DNA of 64,000 nt from Ornithinimicrobium sp. F0845 (GCF_023015765.1 NZ_JALKAL010000006.1:62001-126000); one strand, 5' to 3'. Shown: positions 33,575 to 42,478, counted from the first letter of the stretch. The notes: generated from the sequence alone by a model not told the origin. Program-made: numbers and translations.

Positions 33575-35157
33575 GCTGCGTCACCGCCCGGGGTGGTGCC
33601 GGTGGCGTCCGCGCGGGTGGCCAGGGCCAGCACCTGCTCCTCGGAGGAGCCCGCGGGCAGCTCGCCGGCGAGCCGGCCCTCGTGCATCACCAGGATCCGG
33701 TCGGACATGCCGATCACCTCGGGGAGCTCGCTGGAGACCATGAGGATCGCGACTCCCTCGGCGGCCAGCTGGCGCATCAGCTCGTAGATCGAGTGCTTGG
33801 CGCCCACGTCGATGCCACGGGTCGGCTCGTCCATCAGCATCACCCGGGGGTTGGTGCTCAGCCAGCGGGCGAGCACCACCTTCTGCTGGTTGCCACCGGA
33901 GAGGAACTGCACCTCCTGGTCCATCCCGCGGGCGGCGACGGCCATGGATGACAGGACCCCCGGCATACTGCCTCGGGCGGTGCGCGTCCGGCCGGGGAAC
34001 ACGGCACGGACCACGCCCAGCGCGTTGTCCAGGATCGACTGGTTGAGCGCGAGGCCCTTGGCCTTGCGGTCCTCGGTGACCAGGGCGAGCCCGCGCCGGA
34101 TCGCCTGGCGGGGGGAGCCGATCTGAACCGGCTTGCCCTGCAGCTCGAGGCGACCGCGGGTGAACGGCTGCGCCCCGAAGATGCCCTCGACCAGTTCCGT
34201 GCGGCCCGAGCCCTGGAGTCCGGCGAGACCGACGATCTCACCGGCGCGCAGGCGCAGGTCGATGCCGTCGACGTAGCCGTTGCCGGCCCCTGACAGGGTG
34301 AGCACCTCGGCGCCGGGCTCCGTCCCGGGGACCGGGTCGGGGAAGAACGCCGACATCGGGCGACCCACCATCATCCGGACCAGCGCGGCCTCGTCCAGCT
34401 CCCTCGTGGGCCGGGTCGCGACGTGGCGGCCGTCCTTGAGGACCGTGATGGTCTCGCACAGCTCGAACAGCTCGGGCAGGCGGTGGGAGACGTAGAGGAC
34501 GGCGACGCCGCGCTCCTGCAGGCGGCGGACCATGCTGTAGAGCAGGGCGACCTCGTGATCGGCCAGGGCGGCGGTGGGCTCGTCCATCTGGATGATGCGG
34601 GCGTCGTAGCTGACGGCCTTGGCGATTTCGACGATCTGCTGCTCGGCGACGGACAGGCTGCGGACGACGGTCTGCGGAGAGAGGCCGACGACGCCGAGAC
34701 CCTCGAGCAGCTCCGCGGTGTCCCGCTGCATCGCTCCGGTGTCGACCAGCGCCCCGCGACGGGGCTCGCGGCCGAGGTAGATGTTCTCGGCGACGCTGCG
34801 GTCCGGCAGCAGGTTGAACTCCTGGAAGACCGTGGCAAGGCCGGCCTGCTGCGCCTGCACCGGGTGTCCGAAGGCGCGGCGCTCGCCGGCGATCTCGATC
34901 GTGCCGCCGTCGGGCTGGTAGACCCCGGCCAGGATCTTCATGAGCGTCGACTTGCCCGCGCCGTTCTCACCCACGAGGCCGTGGACGGCGCCCGCGCGCA
35001 GCTCGAGGTCCACGTCCTCCAGCACGGCGTTGCCGAAGAAGCGCTTGGTCAGTCCGGTCGCGCGCAGCAGCGGCGCGGAGGTGTTGCTTGCGGTCCCGTC
35101 GTGGGGAGGCCCGCCGTGGGGTGGCCCGGGCTGGGCGACGTCGGTGTCGTACGGCAC
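33571..35157 (-). CDS. Sugar ABC transporter double ATPase (RbsA/XylG-like)
   Basis: About 528 residues with two nucleotide-binding domains. First: GLVGENGAGKSTLMKILAG, LSVAEQQIVEIAKAV, RIIQMDEPTAALAD, VLYVSHRLPE. Second: GLAGLQGSGRTELVEGIFG (degenerate Walker A with GSGRT), QFLSGGNQQKVVLARWL, RVMLMDEPTRGIDVG. This asymmetry is typical of RbsA-class ATPases, where the second site is weakly active. I start it at the GTG at 35157 (VPYDTDVAQPG) because a -10-like CATAGT ends six bases before it, giving a leaderless message; the open frame extends nine codons upstream into the promoter. Confidence 0.88.
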   Translation of the reverse strand: MPYDTDVAQPGPPHGGPPHDGTASNTSAPLLRATGLTKRFFGNAVLEDVDLELRAGAVHGLVGENGAGKSTLMKILAGVYQPDGGTIEIAGERRAFGHPVQAQQAGLATVFQEFNLLPDRSVAENIYLGREPRRGALVDTGAMQRDTAELLEGLGVVGLSPQTVVRSLSVAEQQIVEIAKAVSYDARIIQMDEPTAALADHEVALLYSMVRRLQERGVAVLYVSHRLPELFELCETITVLKDGRHVATRPTRELDEAALVRMMVGRPMSAFFPDPVPGTEPGAEVLTLSGAGNGYVDGIDLRLRAGEIVGLAGLQGSGRTELVEGIFGAQPFTRGRLELQGKPVQIGSPRQAIRRGLALVTEDRKAKGLALNQSILDNALGVVRAVFPGRTRTARGSMPGVLSSMAVAARGMDQEVQFLSGGNQQKVVLARWLSTNPRVMLMDEPTRGIDVGAKHSIYELMRQLAAEGVAILMVSSELPEVIGMSDRILVMHEGRLAGELPAGSSEEQVLALATRADATGTTPGGDAA

Positions 35158-35163
35158 GGCTCG

Positions 35164-35208
35164 ACTATGACACGGTTCACACACTTTTGTCGAGTCCCTG
35201 ACGAAAGT
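35164..35208 (-). promoter_or_regulatory. Promoter and inverted-repeat operator shared by the ABC operon and the divergent ROK gene
   Basis: On the minus strand TCGACA (35188-35193) and CATAGT (35164-35169) are 18 bases apart and lead directly into the GTG at 35157. Overlapping the -35 is the dyad ACTTTCGTC-N8-GACAAAAGT (35183-35208, one mismatch between arms), centred in the gap between the two divergent genes. The ROK product encoded next door is the obvious binder. Confidence 0.65.
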
Positions 35209-35228
35209 TGCGTGTTGAGGGTTTCTAA

Positions 35229-36407
35229 GTGCCGTGGTTCACTTCGGTGGTGCGCACCAGCGATATCTTCGACCTGCTCCGGGACGGCCGGCCCCGCACC
35301 CGTGCCCAGCTGGCGGAGTCCACCGGCCTGGCCCGGTCGACCGTCGCCGCACGGGTCGAGGTGCTGATGAAGCTCGGGCTGGTCGCTCCCTACGGTGACG
35401 CGCGCTCCACCGGTGGGCGCCCGCCGTCGCTGTTCGCGCTCAACCCGGCCGTGCGGGTGGTGGCCGCGGTCGACGTGGGCGCGACGCACGCGGTCGCGGT
35501 GCTCTGCGACCTGTCCGGTGCCGTGCTCGCCGAGACCCGCGCCGCGCTCGACATCGCCAGCGGCCCGCACGAGGTGCTCGGGTGGGTGACCGCGACCGTC
35601 GCCACGCTGCTGACACAGGCGAAGCGACCGGAGTCCGACCTGGCCGCGATCGGCATCGGGCTGCCGGGGCCGGTCGAGCACTCGACCGGCCGCCCGATCA
35701 ACCCGCCGATCATGCCGGGCTGGGACCGCTACGACGTGCCGGGGCACGTGCAGCGCACCTACCCCGTGCCGGTGCTCATCGACAACGACGTCAACATCAT
35801 GGCGCTGGGCGAGCAGCAGACCCACCTGCGTGATGTCGACGACCTCGTCTTCATCAAGGTGGCGACCGGCATCGGTGCCGGCATCATCAGCGGTGGAGCG
35901 CTCCAGCGCGGTGCCCAGGGGACCGCGGGGGACCTGGGCCACGTGCGGGTGCTGCGGGGCGAGGGTGTGATCTGCCGGTGCGGCAACGAGGGCTGTCTGG
36001 AGGCGATCGCAGCCGGACCGGCACTGGCCGCGCGGCTGCGGGAGGCCGGCCACCAGGCCACGTCGACGCAGGACGTCGTCGACCTGGTGCGCAGCGGCGA
36101 CGTCAGCGCCATCCAGGAGATCCGGCAGGCTGGGCGGGACCTCGGCGAGGTCGTCGCCACGATGGTCAACCTGATCAACCCCTCGGTCGTGGTCATCGGC
36201 GGGCGGCTCGCCGACTCGGGCGAGCACCTGCTGGCCGGCATCCGCGAGGTGGTCTACCGCCGGTCGCTGCCGCTTGCGACGGAGTCATTGCGGGTGGTCG
36301 CCTCCCGCGCCGGACCCGAGGCCGGCGTGCTCGGCGCGGCGTCCATGGCCATCACGCACGTACTCTCGCCCGAGGCCATCGAGGCCGCCAGCGCCGCAGT
36401 CGGCTGA
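35229..36407 (+). CDS. ROK-family transcriptional regulator, divergent from the sugar ABC operon
   Basis: 392 residues from GTG. Winged HTH at about 10-60 (DIFDLLRDGRPRTRAQLAES, TGLARSTVAARVEVLMKLG), then AAVDVGATHAVAVLCDLSG, AIGIGLPGPVEHSTG, IDNDVNIMALGEQQ, KVATGIGAGIISGGAL and the zinc motif CRCGNEGCLE. It should repress the divergent transporter/catabolic operon until a sugar or sugar phosphate binds. No convincing SD. It is unlike the 12.4-kb ROK protein in its HTH, which fits the different operator sequence. Confidence 0.87.
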   Translation: MPWFTSVVRTSDIFDLLRDGRPRTRAQLAESTGLARSTVAARVEVLMKLGLVAPYGDARSTGGRPPSLFALNPAVRVVAAVDVGATHAVAVLCDLSGAVLAETRAALDIASGPHEVLGWVTATVATLLTQAKRPESDLAAIGIGLPGPVEHSTGRPINPPIMPGWDRYDVPGHVQRTYPVPVLIDNDVNIMALGEQQTHLRDVDDLVFIKVATGIGAGIISGGALQRGAQGTAGDLGHVRVLRGEGVICRCGNEGCLEAIAAGPALAARLREAGHQATSTQDVVDLVRSGDVSAIQEIRQAGRDLGEVVATMVNLINPSVVVIGGRLADSGEHLLAGIREVVYRRSLPLATESLRVVASRAGPEAGVLGAASMAITHVLSPEAIEAASAAVG

Positions 36408-36411
36408 CCCG

Positions 36412-38748
36412 TCAGGGGACCAGCGTGTGGAGCTGGTTCTGGACGCCGATGGAGACCGCCCCGGTGCCGCCGAGGACCACGACCGTGGCAGGGTTCAACC
36501 GGTCCAGCTCGGCCCAGGTCACCGCGGGGATCGCGCCGTGCTGCACGAGCAGCACCGGGTTGTGCGCCGCTCCCGCGACGGCGGCCCCGGCCAAGGCGTC
36601 CGGCCAGTTCTGACCGGTCGCGAGGTAGACGTTGGTCGGGGGTGAGTAGTCGTCGCTGACCTCCACGGCCGTCGCGTAGCGGTCCGATCCGAAGATCCGG
36701 GTGACCGGGCCATAGGCCGCCAGCTGGGTGGCCACGGACGCCGAGACCGCACCGGTGCCGCCCAGCACCCGGATGCTGTTCGGGCTCAGTCGCTCGAGCT
36801 GTTCGATCGTGGCGGCCGGGAGGTTGCCCTGTTGGGTGAGCAGCACAGGGCCGTCCAGCGCACCCGCGCGGGCGGCGCCGGCGAGGGCGTCGGGGAAGTT
36901 CTGGCCGGTGGCGACATACACCACGTCGGCCACGTCGAACTCCTCGGCGATCACGCCGGCGGTGCCGTAACGGTCGGGGCCGGCCAACCGGGTGACGGTG
37001 GCACCGGTGAGCGTGCCGACCTGCGTGCGCACGGTCTCCGAGATCGCCCCCACACCACCGAAGAGGTACACCTGCGAGGGTGCGAGCCGGGTCAGCTCCG
37101 CCTGGGTCGAGACCGGGAGGGTGCCCTGTTGGGTGAGCAGCACCGGCGCTCCCTGGCTGCCGGCCAGCGCCGCGCCGACCAGTGCGTCGGGGTAGTCGTG
37201 CCCGGTGGCGAGGTAGACGGTGTCCGCGCCGGCCGGGTACGCGGACTCGGATACGGCCGCAGCGGTCGCGTAGCGGTCAGCACCGGACAGGCGGACCACG
37301 TCCGGGCCGGTCTCGATCAGCGCCAGCGCGTCGAGCCGGCCCTCGCCGAAGGCGTTGTTGTTGGCCGCGGTGCCACCACACACGATGTTCGAGGTGTCGA
37401 TGGCGGTGCCGTCCAGCAGCGCGCGGGTGGTCGTCACGTCGCCGACCATGGTCGGGCGGGCCGACCACAGCAGGGCCACCGCGCCCGCCACGTGCGGTGA
37501 GGCCATGGACGTGCCGGTGCCGGTGGCATAGCCGTTGCCGGGATAGGCCGACCGGACGCTCGTGCCGGGCGCCGAGATGTCGGGCTTGATCGTCCCGCCC
37601 TGGCCCTCACCGCGACTGGAGGAGGGAGCGATGCCATGGCTGATGGTGTAGTTGCCGACCGAGTAGTTGATGATCCGGCTGCCGGGGGAGGACGAGGTGT
37701 CACACCCCGGTCCCAGGTTGCCGTTGGCGAAGACCGCGAACTGCCCGGAGGCCGCCCAGGCCGCCGAGATGTCCTCCATGAAGGGAGCGTTGGAGGCGAG
37801 CTCGCTGCCCCAGGAGTTGTTGATGACGTGTGGCCGCAGGTCCGGCCTCGGGTTGCCGCCGGACAGGTCGGTCGGGGCCAGGGTCCACTCGCCCGAGGCC
37901 ACGAGCGCGGCGTCCGTGGGGCAGCACCCGTTGGCGGCGATCCACCGGGCACCGGGTGCGACGCCGATCTGGTTGGACCCGCCGTCGGTGCCGACCATCG
38001 TGCCGGTCACGTGCGTGCCGTGACCGTTCGGGTCGTCCGGCGCGGTCGGACTGCCGTGCCCCGCGTTGAACCAGCTGTAGTTGTGGTCCACCGACCCGCC
38101 GCCGCTGCTCCCGCGGTACTGGTTGATGAGGGCAGGATGGTCCCACTGGACGCCGGTGTCGATGCTGGCCACCACGATGCCCTCGCCGGTGGTGCCCGTG
38201 GCCCACACGTCGTCGGCGTTGATGTCGGCGATGCCCCACTCGACGGCCTGCGGCACCATGGCCGGGCTCGTCCCGAGCTCGTCGTCCGGCGGGGACACCT
38301 CGACCGTCCCGTAGATGCGGGCCACCTCCGGGTCGGCGGCCAGCGACGACACCAGACCGGCGCGCCCGTCGGTCACCCGGATCGCGTTGGTGATGCTGAA
38401 CGCCTGGTAGTCGACGCCGGCGGCGTCCAGATCGGCACGGACCTGCGCCTGGCTCGCCTCCGCGGTGGCGACCAGCGCGTCATACACCGCCTGACCGCGG
38501 GCGTCCCAGTCCTCGATCGAGGAGGCGGCCGAGAGGTCAGCCCGGTCGGCGAAGTAGATCCAGAAGTCTGCCGCCCCGTCGGTCTGCAGCTCGGCGAGGA
38601 CGGATGAGTCGACCCGGTCGCCGCCCGACGGGTCTGCGGCAGGAGCCGGTGCTGTGCCGCTGCCGTGTGCGACGAGACCGCCGCCGAGGACGAGTGAAGC
38701 GCCTGCGAGGCTCGCGAGCAGTCGCCGGGCAAGGGGTGGGTTCGGCAT
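36412..38748 (-). CDS. Secreted subtilisin-like (S8) protease with three C-terminal cell-wall-binding (CWB2) repeats
   Basis: 778 residues with a signal peptide (LLASLAGASLVLGGGLVAHG) and an inhibitor-I9-like propeptide (DFWIYFADRADLSAASSIED). The catalytic triad is Asp197 in VASIDTGVQWDHP, His243 in NGHGTHVTGT and Ser414 in TGTSMASPHVAGA, with the oxyanion Asn near 342 in FANGNLGPG. From about 485 to the end there are three CWB2 units (VRLSGADRYATAAAVSES, VTRLAGPDRYGTAGVIAEE, VTRIFGSDRYATAVEVSDD). It should be held on the envelope and cut extracellular or surface proteins. Strong SD GGAGG before the ATG. The frameshifted 11.4-kb gene carries related CWB2 repeats. Confidence 0.92.
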   Translation of the reverse strand: MPNPPLARRLLASLAGASLVLGGGLVAHGSGTAPAPAADPSGGDRVDSSVLAELQTDGAADFWIYFADRADLSAASSIEDWDARGQAVYDALVATAEASQAQVRADLDAAGVDYQAFSITNAIRVTDGRAGLVSSLAADPEVARIYGTVEVSPPDDELGTSPAMVPQAVEWGIADINADDVWATGTTGEGIVVASIDTGVQWDHPALINQYRGSSGGGSVDHNYSWFNAGHGSPTAPDDPNGHGTHVTGTMVGTDGGSNQIGVAPGARWIAANGCCPTDAALVASGEWTLAPTDLSGGNPRPDLRPHVINNSWGSELASNAPFMEDISAAWAASGQFAVFANGNLGPGCDTSSSPGSRIINYSVGNYTISHGIAPSSSRGEGQGGTIKPDISAPGTSVRSAYPGNGYATGTGTSMASPHVAGAVALLWSARPTMVGDVTTTRALLDGTAIDTSNIVCGGTAANNNAFGEGRLDALALIETGPDVVRLSGADRYATAAAVSESAYPAGADTVYLATGHDYPDALVGAALAGSQGAPVLLTQQGTLPVSTQAELTRLAPSQVYLFGGVGAISETVRTQVGTLTGATVTRLAGPDRYGTAGVIAEEFDVADVVYVATGQNFPDALAGAARAGALDGPVLLTQQGNLPAATIEQLERLSPNSIRVLGGTGAVSASVATQLAAYGPVTRIFGSDRYATAVEVSDDYSPPTNVYLATGQNWPDALAGAAVAGAAHNPVLLVQHGAIPAVTWAELDRLNPATVVVLGGTGAVSIGVQNQLHTLVP

Positions 38749-38925
38749 GAGGTCCTCCTAAGACCAGGACTGCGAGGCGGATTCACGACTCCGCCGAGCA
38801 CGGTGCGAAGGAAGCACCGGCTGCTTCAGTCAGACTAGGACCTGCGCGGTGTCGGCAACAGCCTCTGCAGATGTATTTTCCGAGGTTCTCGGTCGTCACC
38901 CGGCGCGCCCGGTCGGGGAGGCAGG

Positions 38926-40233
38926 CTAGTCGCGGACCGCGGTCTCCACGTCCCAGTCGGGCCGCAGCGGGATGCCGCTCCGCCCCTCCGGCGAGGTCCG
39001 CACGCCGAGCACCTGGTGCAGCTGGATGTTGTTGCGCTCGAAGTTCACCCGCGACCCGGCCAGGTAGACGCCCCACACCCGCGCCGTCCCCAGCCCCGCC
39101 TCGGCCACACACTCGTCCCAGTGCTCGGACAGGTTCTGCCCCCAGGCGCCGGTCGTGCGGGCGTAGTGCTCGCGCAGGTTCTCCTCGTGCCGAACCTCGA
39201 ACCCGTTGTCCTCCATCACCGAGACGATGTGCCCGACGCCGGACAGCTCCCCGTCCGGGAAGGTGTAGCGGTTGGTGAACGGATCCCTCAGCAGGCCGTT
39301 GTGCCGGTTGTGGGGGTGGGTGATGCAGTGGTTGAGCAACCGCCCCTCGTCCCGCAGCCGCTCCCTCAGGAAGGTGAAGTATGCCGGGTAGTTGCGCACC
39401 CCGATGTGCTCGGTGAGCCCGATGCTCGAGACCGCGTCGAAGCCCCGCTCGGTCACGTCGCGGTAGTCGCCGTGCCGGATCTCCGCGGAGCCGGTCAGCC
39501 CCTCGCGCTCCAGCATCTCCTGCCCCCACGACGCCTGGTTGCGCGACAGGGTCACGCCGAGCGCGGTCACGCCGTAGTGCTTCACGGCGTGCCGGACCAT
39601 GCCACCCCACCCGCACCCGACGTCCAGCAGCCGCATCCCCGGGGTCAGGCCCAACTTCTGGCAGATCAGGTCGAACTTGTAGGACTGGGCCTCCTCGAGC
39701 GAGGCCTCCGCGTCGGGAAAGACCGCGCAGGTGTAGGCCATCGACGGCCCGAGCACCAGCTCGTAGAACCGGTTGGACACGTCGTAGTGGTGCGAGATCG
39801 CCTCGGCGTCGCGCGCCCGTCCGTGCCGCAGACCGTGCGCCAGACGCCGCCACGGGGCCGGGGCCTCCTGCGGCGGGAGCTCCGGCACGTGCAGCCCGGT
39901 CTCCCGGACGAACCGGGCCAGGTCGGGCAGCTCGCGCAGCGTCGGGCGGCGCGCCTGCAACCGGGTCAGGAAGTTCACCATCACCGGGTACGGGTTGCCC
40001 TCGTCCATCCCCTCGATGACCAGCTCGTCGGCCAGGTAGGCCCGCATCAGACCGATCGACCGGTGCGCGGTGAGCAGGTAGTTCAGCGCCTCCGGGCTGC
40101 GCAACCGCACCACCTGGCCGTCGGGATCGCCGCCGGTGGACCCGTCATACGCCTCCACCCGCAACCCGCTCCCCGGGCCGAAATACCGGTCGAAGGCCTC
40201 ACCGACCGTCATGCTCCCGCCGTTCCGGGTCAT
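38926..40233 (-). CDS. Cyclopropane-fatty-acyl-phospholipid synthase family methyltransferase (TmsB/UfaA-like)
   Basis: 435 residues. SAM site RLLDVGCGWGGMVRHAV (201-217); ISHHYDVSNRFYELVLGPSM and YTCAVFPDAEASLEEAQ-Y-K are the CFA-synthase acceptor motifs, with FDAVSSIGLTEHIG (conserved Glu) and NRYTFPDGELSGV further on. The enzyme methylates or methylenates oleoyl phospholipids. Directly after the FAD-oxidase-like gene, with a four-base overlap, this is the tmsB-tmsA (bfa) arrangement that makes 10-methyl branched fatty acids such as tuberculostearic acid. Which product is made cannot be read from sequence. Confidence 0.88.
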   Translation of the reverse strand: MTRNGGSMTVGEAFDRYFGPGSGLRVEAYDGSTGGDPDGQVVRLRSPEALNYLLTAHRSIGLMRAYLADELVIEGMDEGNPYPVMVNFLTRLQARRPTLRELPDLARFVRETGLHVPELPPQEAPAPWRRLAHGLRHGRARDAEAISHHYDVSNRFYELVLGPSMAYTCAVFPDAEASLEEAQSYKFDLICQKLGLTPGMRLLDVGCGWGGMVRHAVKHYGVTALGVTLSRNQASWGQEMLEREGLTGSAEIRHGDYRDVTERGFDAVSSIGLTEHIGVRNYPAYFTFLRERLRDEGRLLNHCITHPHNRHNGLLRDPFTNRYTFPDGELSGVGHIVSVMEDNGFEVRHEENLREHYARTTGAWGQNLSEHWDECVAEAGLGTARVWGVYLAGSRVNFERNNIQLHQVLGVRTSPEGRSGIPLRPDWDVETAVRD

Positions 40234-41669
40234 CGTGCGCGCACCGCCTTGTCATAGAGGGTGGGGAAGCGGCCCTGGGGGTCGTACCGCTCCTTGATCT
40301 GGTCATAGGTCTGCCCGCCGTAGAGCGCGGCGAAGGTCGCCTCGTCGTAGAACGCCTCCGAGTAGAGGCCCTTGTGCCCGCCGAGCTCGGTGACCTTCGC
40401 CTCGATCGCCCGGTTGGTGTCGCCGTGCACGTGCCCCTCGGTGATCGGCACCGCCGACCAGAAGCCCACGTTGACATAGGGCACGCCGGGCCGCATCGGA
40501 TAGAGCGGCCACGGGGTCCCCCCAATTCTTGGGGAGGTTTTGTCCGCCCCCCGCGCATTTTTGGGGAGGTTTTGTCCGCCCTCCCGCAGCTGGACCGGGC
40601 ACAGCCACACCGGCTCGATCGGCACGTGCTCCAGGAACCAGTCCAGGAACTCGGCCGTCCGGTCCAACGGGATCTCGACGTCCTGGATGACCCGCTCCTG
40701 CGCAGGCCTGCCACGCAGCCGGTCGATCCCCGCGACGATCCCGCGGCGCGCCTCCAGGTCCTGGATCCGCCAGTAGAAGTCGCTGCGCAGCCACTGCTTC
40801 GGCCACACCCGCCGCAGCGCGGGGTGCTGGGCGCCGAAGGCCCGCGAGCACCAGAACCAGTCGGTGTCCCAGCGCCACAGGTAGTCCCGGACGGTCAGCA
40901 CGTCCCGCCGCCGGTGCTGGATGGAGCGGTAGTACATCTGCTGGCCGGTGTAGTCGCTGGGCCGGTCCTGCCCCCCCACCTCGTCCGACCAGCGCCCGAG
41001 CGTCAGATAGGACTCGGTCGCGCCGAACACCACGCCGTCCAGGAAGTCGACCTCCTCACCGTCCCAGTCATGGGTGGCCATGATCAGCCCGACGGCGTCG
41101 AGCAGGTCGGGGAGGCGACCGAAGCGCACGTGCCGCAGCACGACATACGGCCGGGTGGGGGCGGTCTCGATGGTGAGTGTCAGCGCGTAGCCGAGCGAGC
41201 CGTAGCTGTTGGGGAAGGCCCGGAACAGCTCGGCGTGCTCGTTGTCCGGTGTCGCCGTGACCGCCTCACCGGTGCCGGTGAGGACCCGCAGCGCGGTGAC
41301 CGACTCGTGCGGCAGCCCCTCGCGGAAGCTGGTCGACTCGATGCCCAGACCCGTGACGGCCCCGCCGAGCGTGATGGTCTTGAGCTGGGGCACGACCAGC
41401 GGCATCTGTCCGTGCGGCAGCAGCTCGTCCACCAGCTGTTCGTATGTCGTGAGGCCGCCGACCGTGGCCGTCGCCGGCTGGTCGTGGGTCGCCTCGGTCC
41501 GGGAGATCACCCCGGTGAACGCGGACAGGTCCAGTCCGGTGGACGCCTCGGACGCGCGGGGGCGGAAGAGGTTGGAGGTCTGCTTCGCCAGTCGCACCCG
41601 ATCGCTGGCCCGGACCGTGGCCTCCGCCCGCGCGACGGCATCCTCGAGGTCCGTCTGCACTGCGGTCAT
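40230..41669 (-). CDS. FAD-binding oxidoreductase, TmsA/BfaA-like, carrying an in-frame repeat insertion
   Basis: 479 residues. The PCMH-type FAD-binding part includes LVVPQLKTITLGGAVTGLGI-E and FPNSYGSLGYALTLTIETA. The C-terminal part has IEPVWLCPVQLRE and PWPLYPMRPGVPYVNVGFW, typical of the reductase that converts the 10-methylene intermediate to the 10-methyl acyl chain. Between those two conserved pieces, residues 364-385 are encoded by two 32-bp repeat units, read as GGQNLPKNARG and ADKTSPRIGG in two different frames. Homologues I remember have a shorter, variable loop here. The reading frame is intact. The ATG at 41669 is preferred over a long non-family extension. ATGA overlap with the methyltransferase. 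Confidence 0.85.
   Translation of the reverse strand: MTAVQTDLEDAVARAEATVRASDRVRLAKQTSNLFRPRASEASTGLDLSAFTGVISRTEATHDQPATATVGGLTTYEQLVDELLPHGQMPLVVPQLKTITLGGAVTGLGIESTSFREGLPHESVTALRVLTGTGEAVTATPDNEHAELFRAFPNSYGSLGYALTLTIETAPTRPYVVLRHVRFGRLPDLLDAVGLIMATHDWDGEEVDFLDGVVFGATESYLTLGRWSDEVGGQDRPSDYTGQQMYYRSIQHRRRDVLTVRDYLWRWDTDWFWCSRAFGAQHPALRRVWPKQWLRSDFYWRIQDLEARRGIVAGIDRLRGRPAQERVIQDVEIPLDRTAEFLDWFLEHVPIEPVWLCPVQLREGGQNLPKNARGADKTSPRIGGTPWPLYPMRPGVPYVNVGFWSAVPITEGHVHGDTNRAIEAKVTELGGHKGLYSEAFYDEATFAALYGGQTYDQIKERYDPQGRFPTLYDKAVRAR
40523..40580 (-). repeat. Two tandem 32-bp units of the ACAAAACCTCCCC element inside a coding sequence
   Basis: Read on the minus strand, both units contain GGACAAAACCTCCCCAA; one continues AAATGCG and the other GAATTGGG. 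The period is 32 bases (the GGGG blocks begin at 40531 and 40563). The three-copy array at 15.0 kb has the same core and the same period in the opposite orientation. Because 32 is not a multiple of three, the copies are translated in different frames, with a couple of extra bases restoring the gene's frame. Confidence 0.9.
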
Positions 41670-41719
41670 GAGCCCATCCTGCCGCAGCTGATCGGACTGC
41701 GCAGCACTACGATTCCGCC

Positions 41720-42478
41720 ATGACACCAGGGGAGGCGCCCGCGGCGGGGGCTGAGCAACCCGCTGTGGGGGAGGGGCAGCCCGCCGCAGCGGCTCCCTTG
41801 GCAGCCGACCCCGGCGGCGACGGCTCCGCGACGCGCCGCCCGCCGCGTGTCGCGGGAGAGGCGACCAGCCGGGCGCGCACCTGGGTGACGGCCACGCCAT
41901 ACCGTCTGCCGTTGGCCGTGGCCATGGTCGGGCTCGTGCTGAGCGCTCCCTTCGGTGGCTGGCGCCCGGCCGAGTCCGGGGCGGTGCCGGTCACCGCGGC
42001 GGACGAGGTCGTCGAGGCCGCGCCGTTCGAGATCACCCTGGAGCGCGCCTACTTCTCCCCGCGGCCCAGCGAGTCGTTCCCCGCGCTCGACCCCGGTCAG
42101 CAGTACGTCGTGGTGCTGGGCACCCTGACCTCGCGCCACGACGCGACGGTCGATGCCACCTACCTCACCCGGGCGGTGGCCATCGAGGACCTGCCCGAGC
42201 CGATCGACCTGCTCGGCAACCCGGTTGAGGTGGCGGATGCGCGGCCTGAGCTCTACTCCGCCCAGGACAGCACGTCCGTGCTCCGGGTCGGTCCGGACCT
42301 GACCTACGACATCGGCCTCGTCTACCGCACCGCCGCCGACGAGCTGCCCGAGGAGCTGACGTTGGCGCTGTCCGGCTACACCTGGCGGCCCGACGCGTTC
42401 ACCGGTGAGCACGACTGGCGTGACCCCGCCGTCGTGTCCGAGGTCGTGGTGCCGCTGGCCCGGCAGGAGCAACCGTGA
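41720..42478 (+). CDS. Membrane-anchored protein of unknown function (module gene 1)
   Basis: 252 residues, not recognised. A 55-residue Pro/Ala/Gly-rich cytoplasmic N-terminus is followed by one membrane helix (LPLAVAMVGLVLSAPFGGW) and a 160-residue extracellular domain with alternating strands: FEITLERAYFSPRPSES, QQYVVVLGTLTSRHDATVDA, DLTYDIGLVYRTAADELPE. The order resembles small immunoglobulin-like (DUF4352-style) beta sandwiches, but this is only a resemblance. TACGAT ends six bases before the ATG, so the message may be leaderless. Its stop overlaps the next gene (GTGA), and three more genes complete the module. Confidence 0.65.
   Translation: MTPGEAPAAGAEQPAVGEGQPAAAAPLAADPGGDGSATRRPPRVAGEATSRARTWVTATPYRLPLAVAMVGLVLSAPFGGWRPAESGAVPVTAADEVVEAAPFEITLERAYFSPRPSESFPALDPGQQYVVVLGTLTSRHDATVDATYLTRAVAIEDLPEPIDLLGNPVEVADARPELYSAQDSTSVLRVGPDLTYDIGLVYRTAADELPEELTLALSGYTWRPDAFTGEHDWRDPAVVSEVVVPLARQEQP

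Noticed and set aside
38749-38925. Riboswitch (c-di-AMP type) upstream of the cell-wall protease
   Set aside because: Only one short GGCGGA/TCCGCC stem is visible and none of the conserved ydaO core was recognised.
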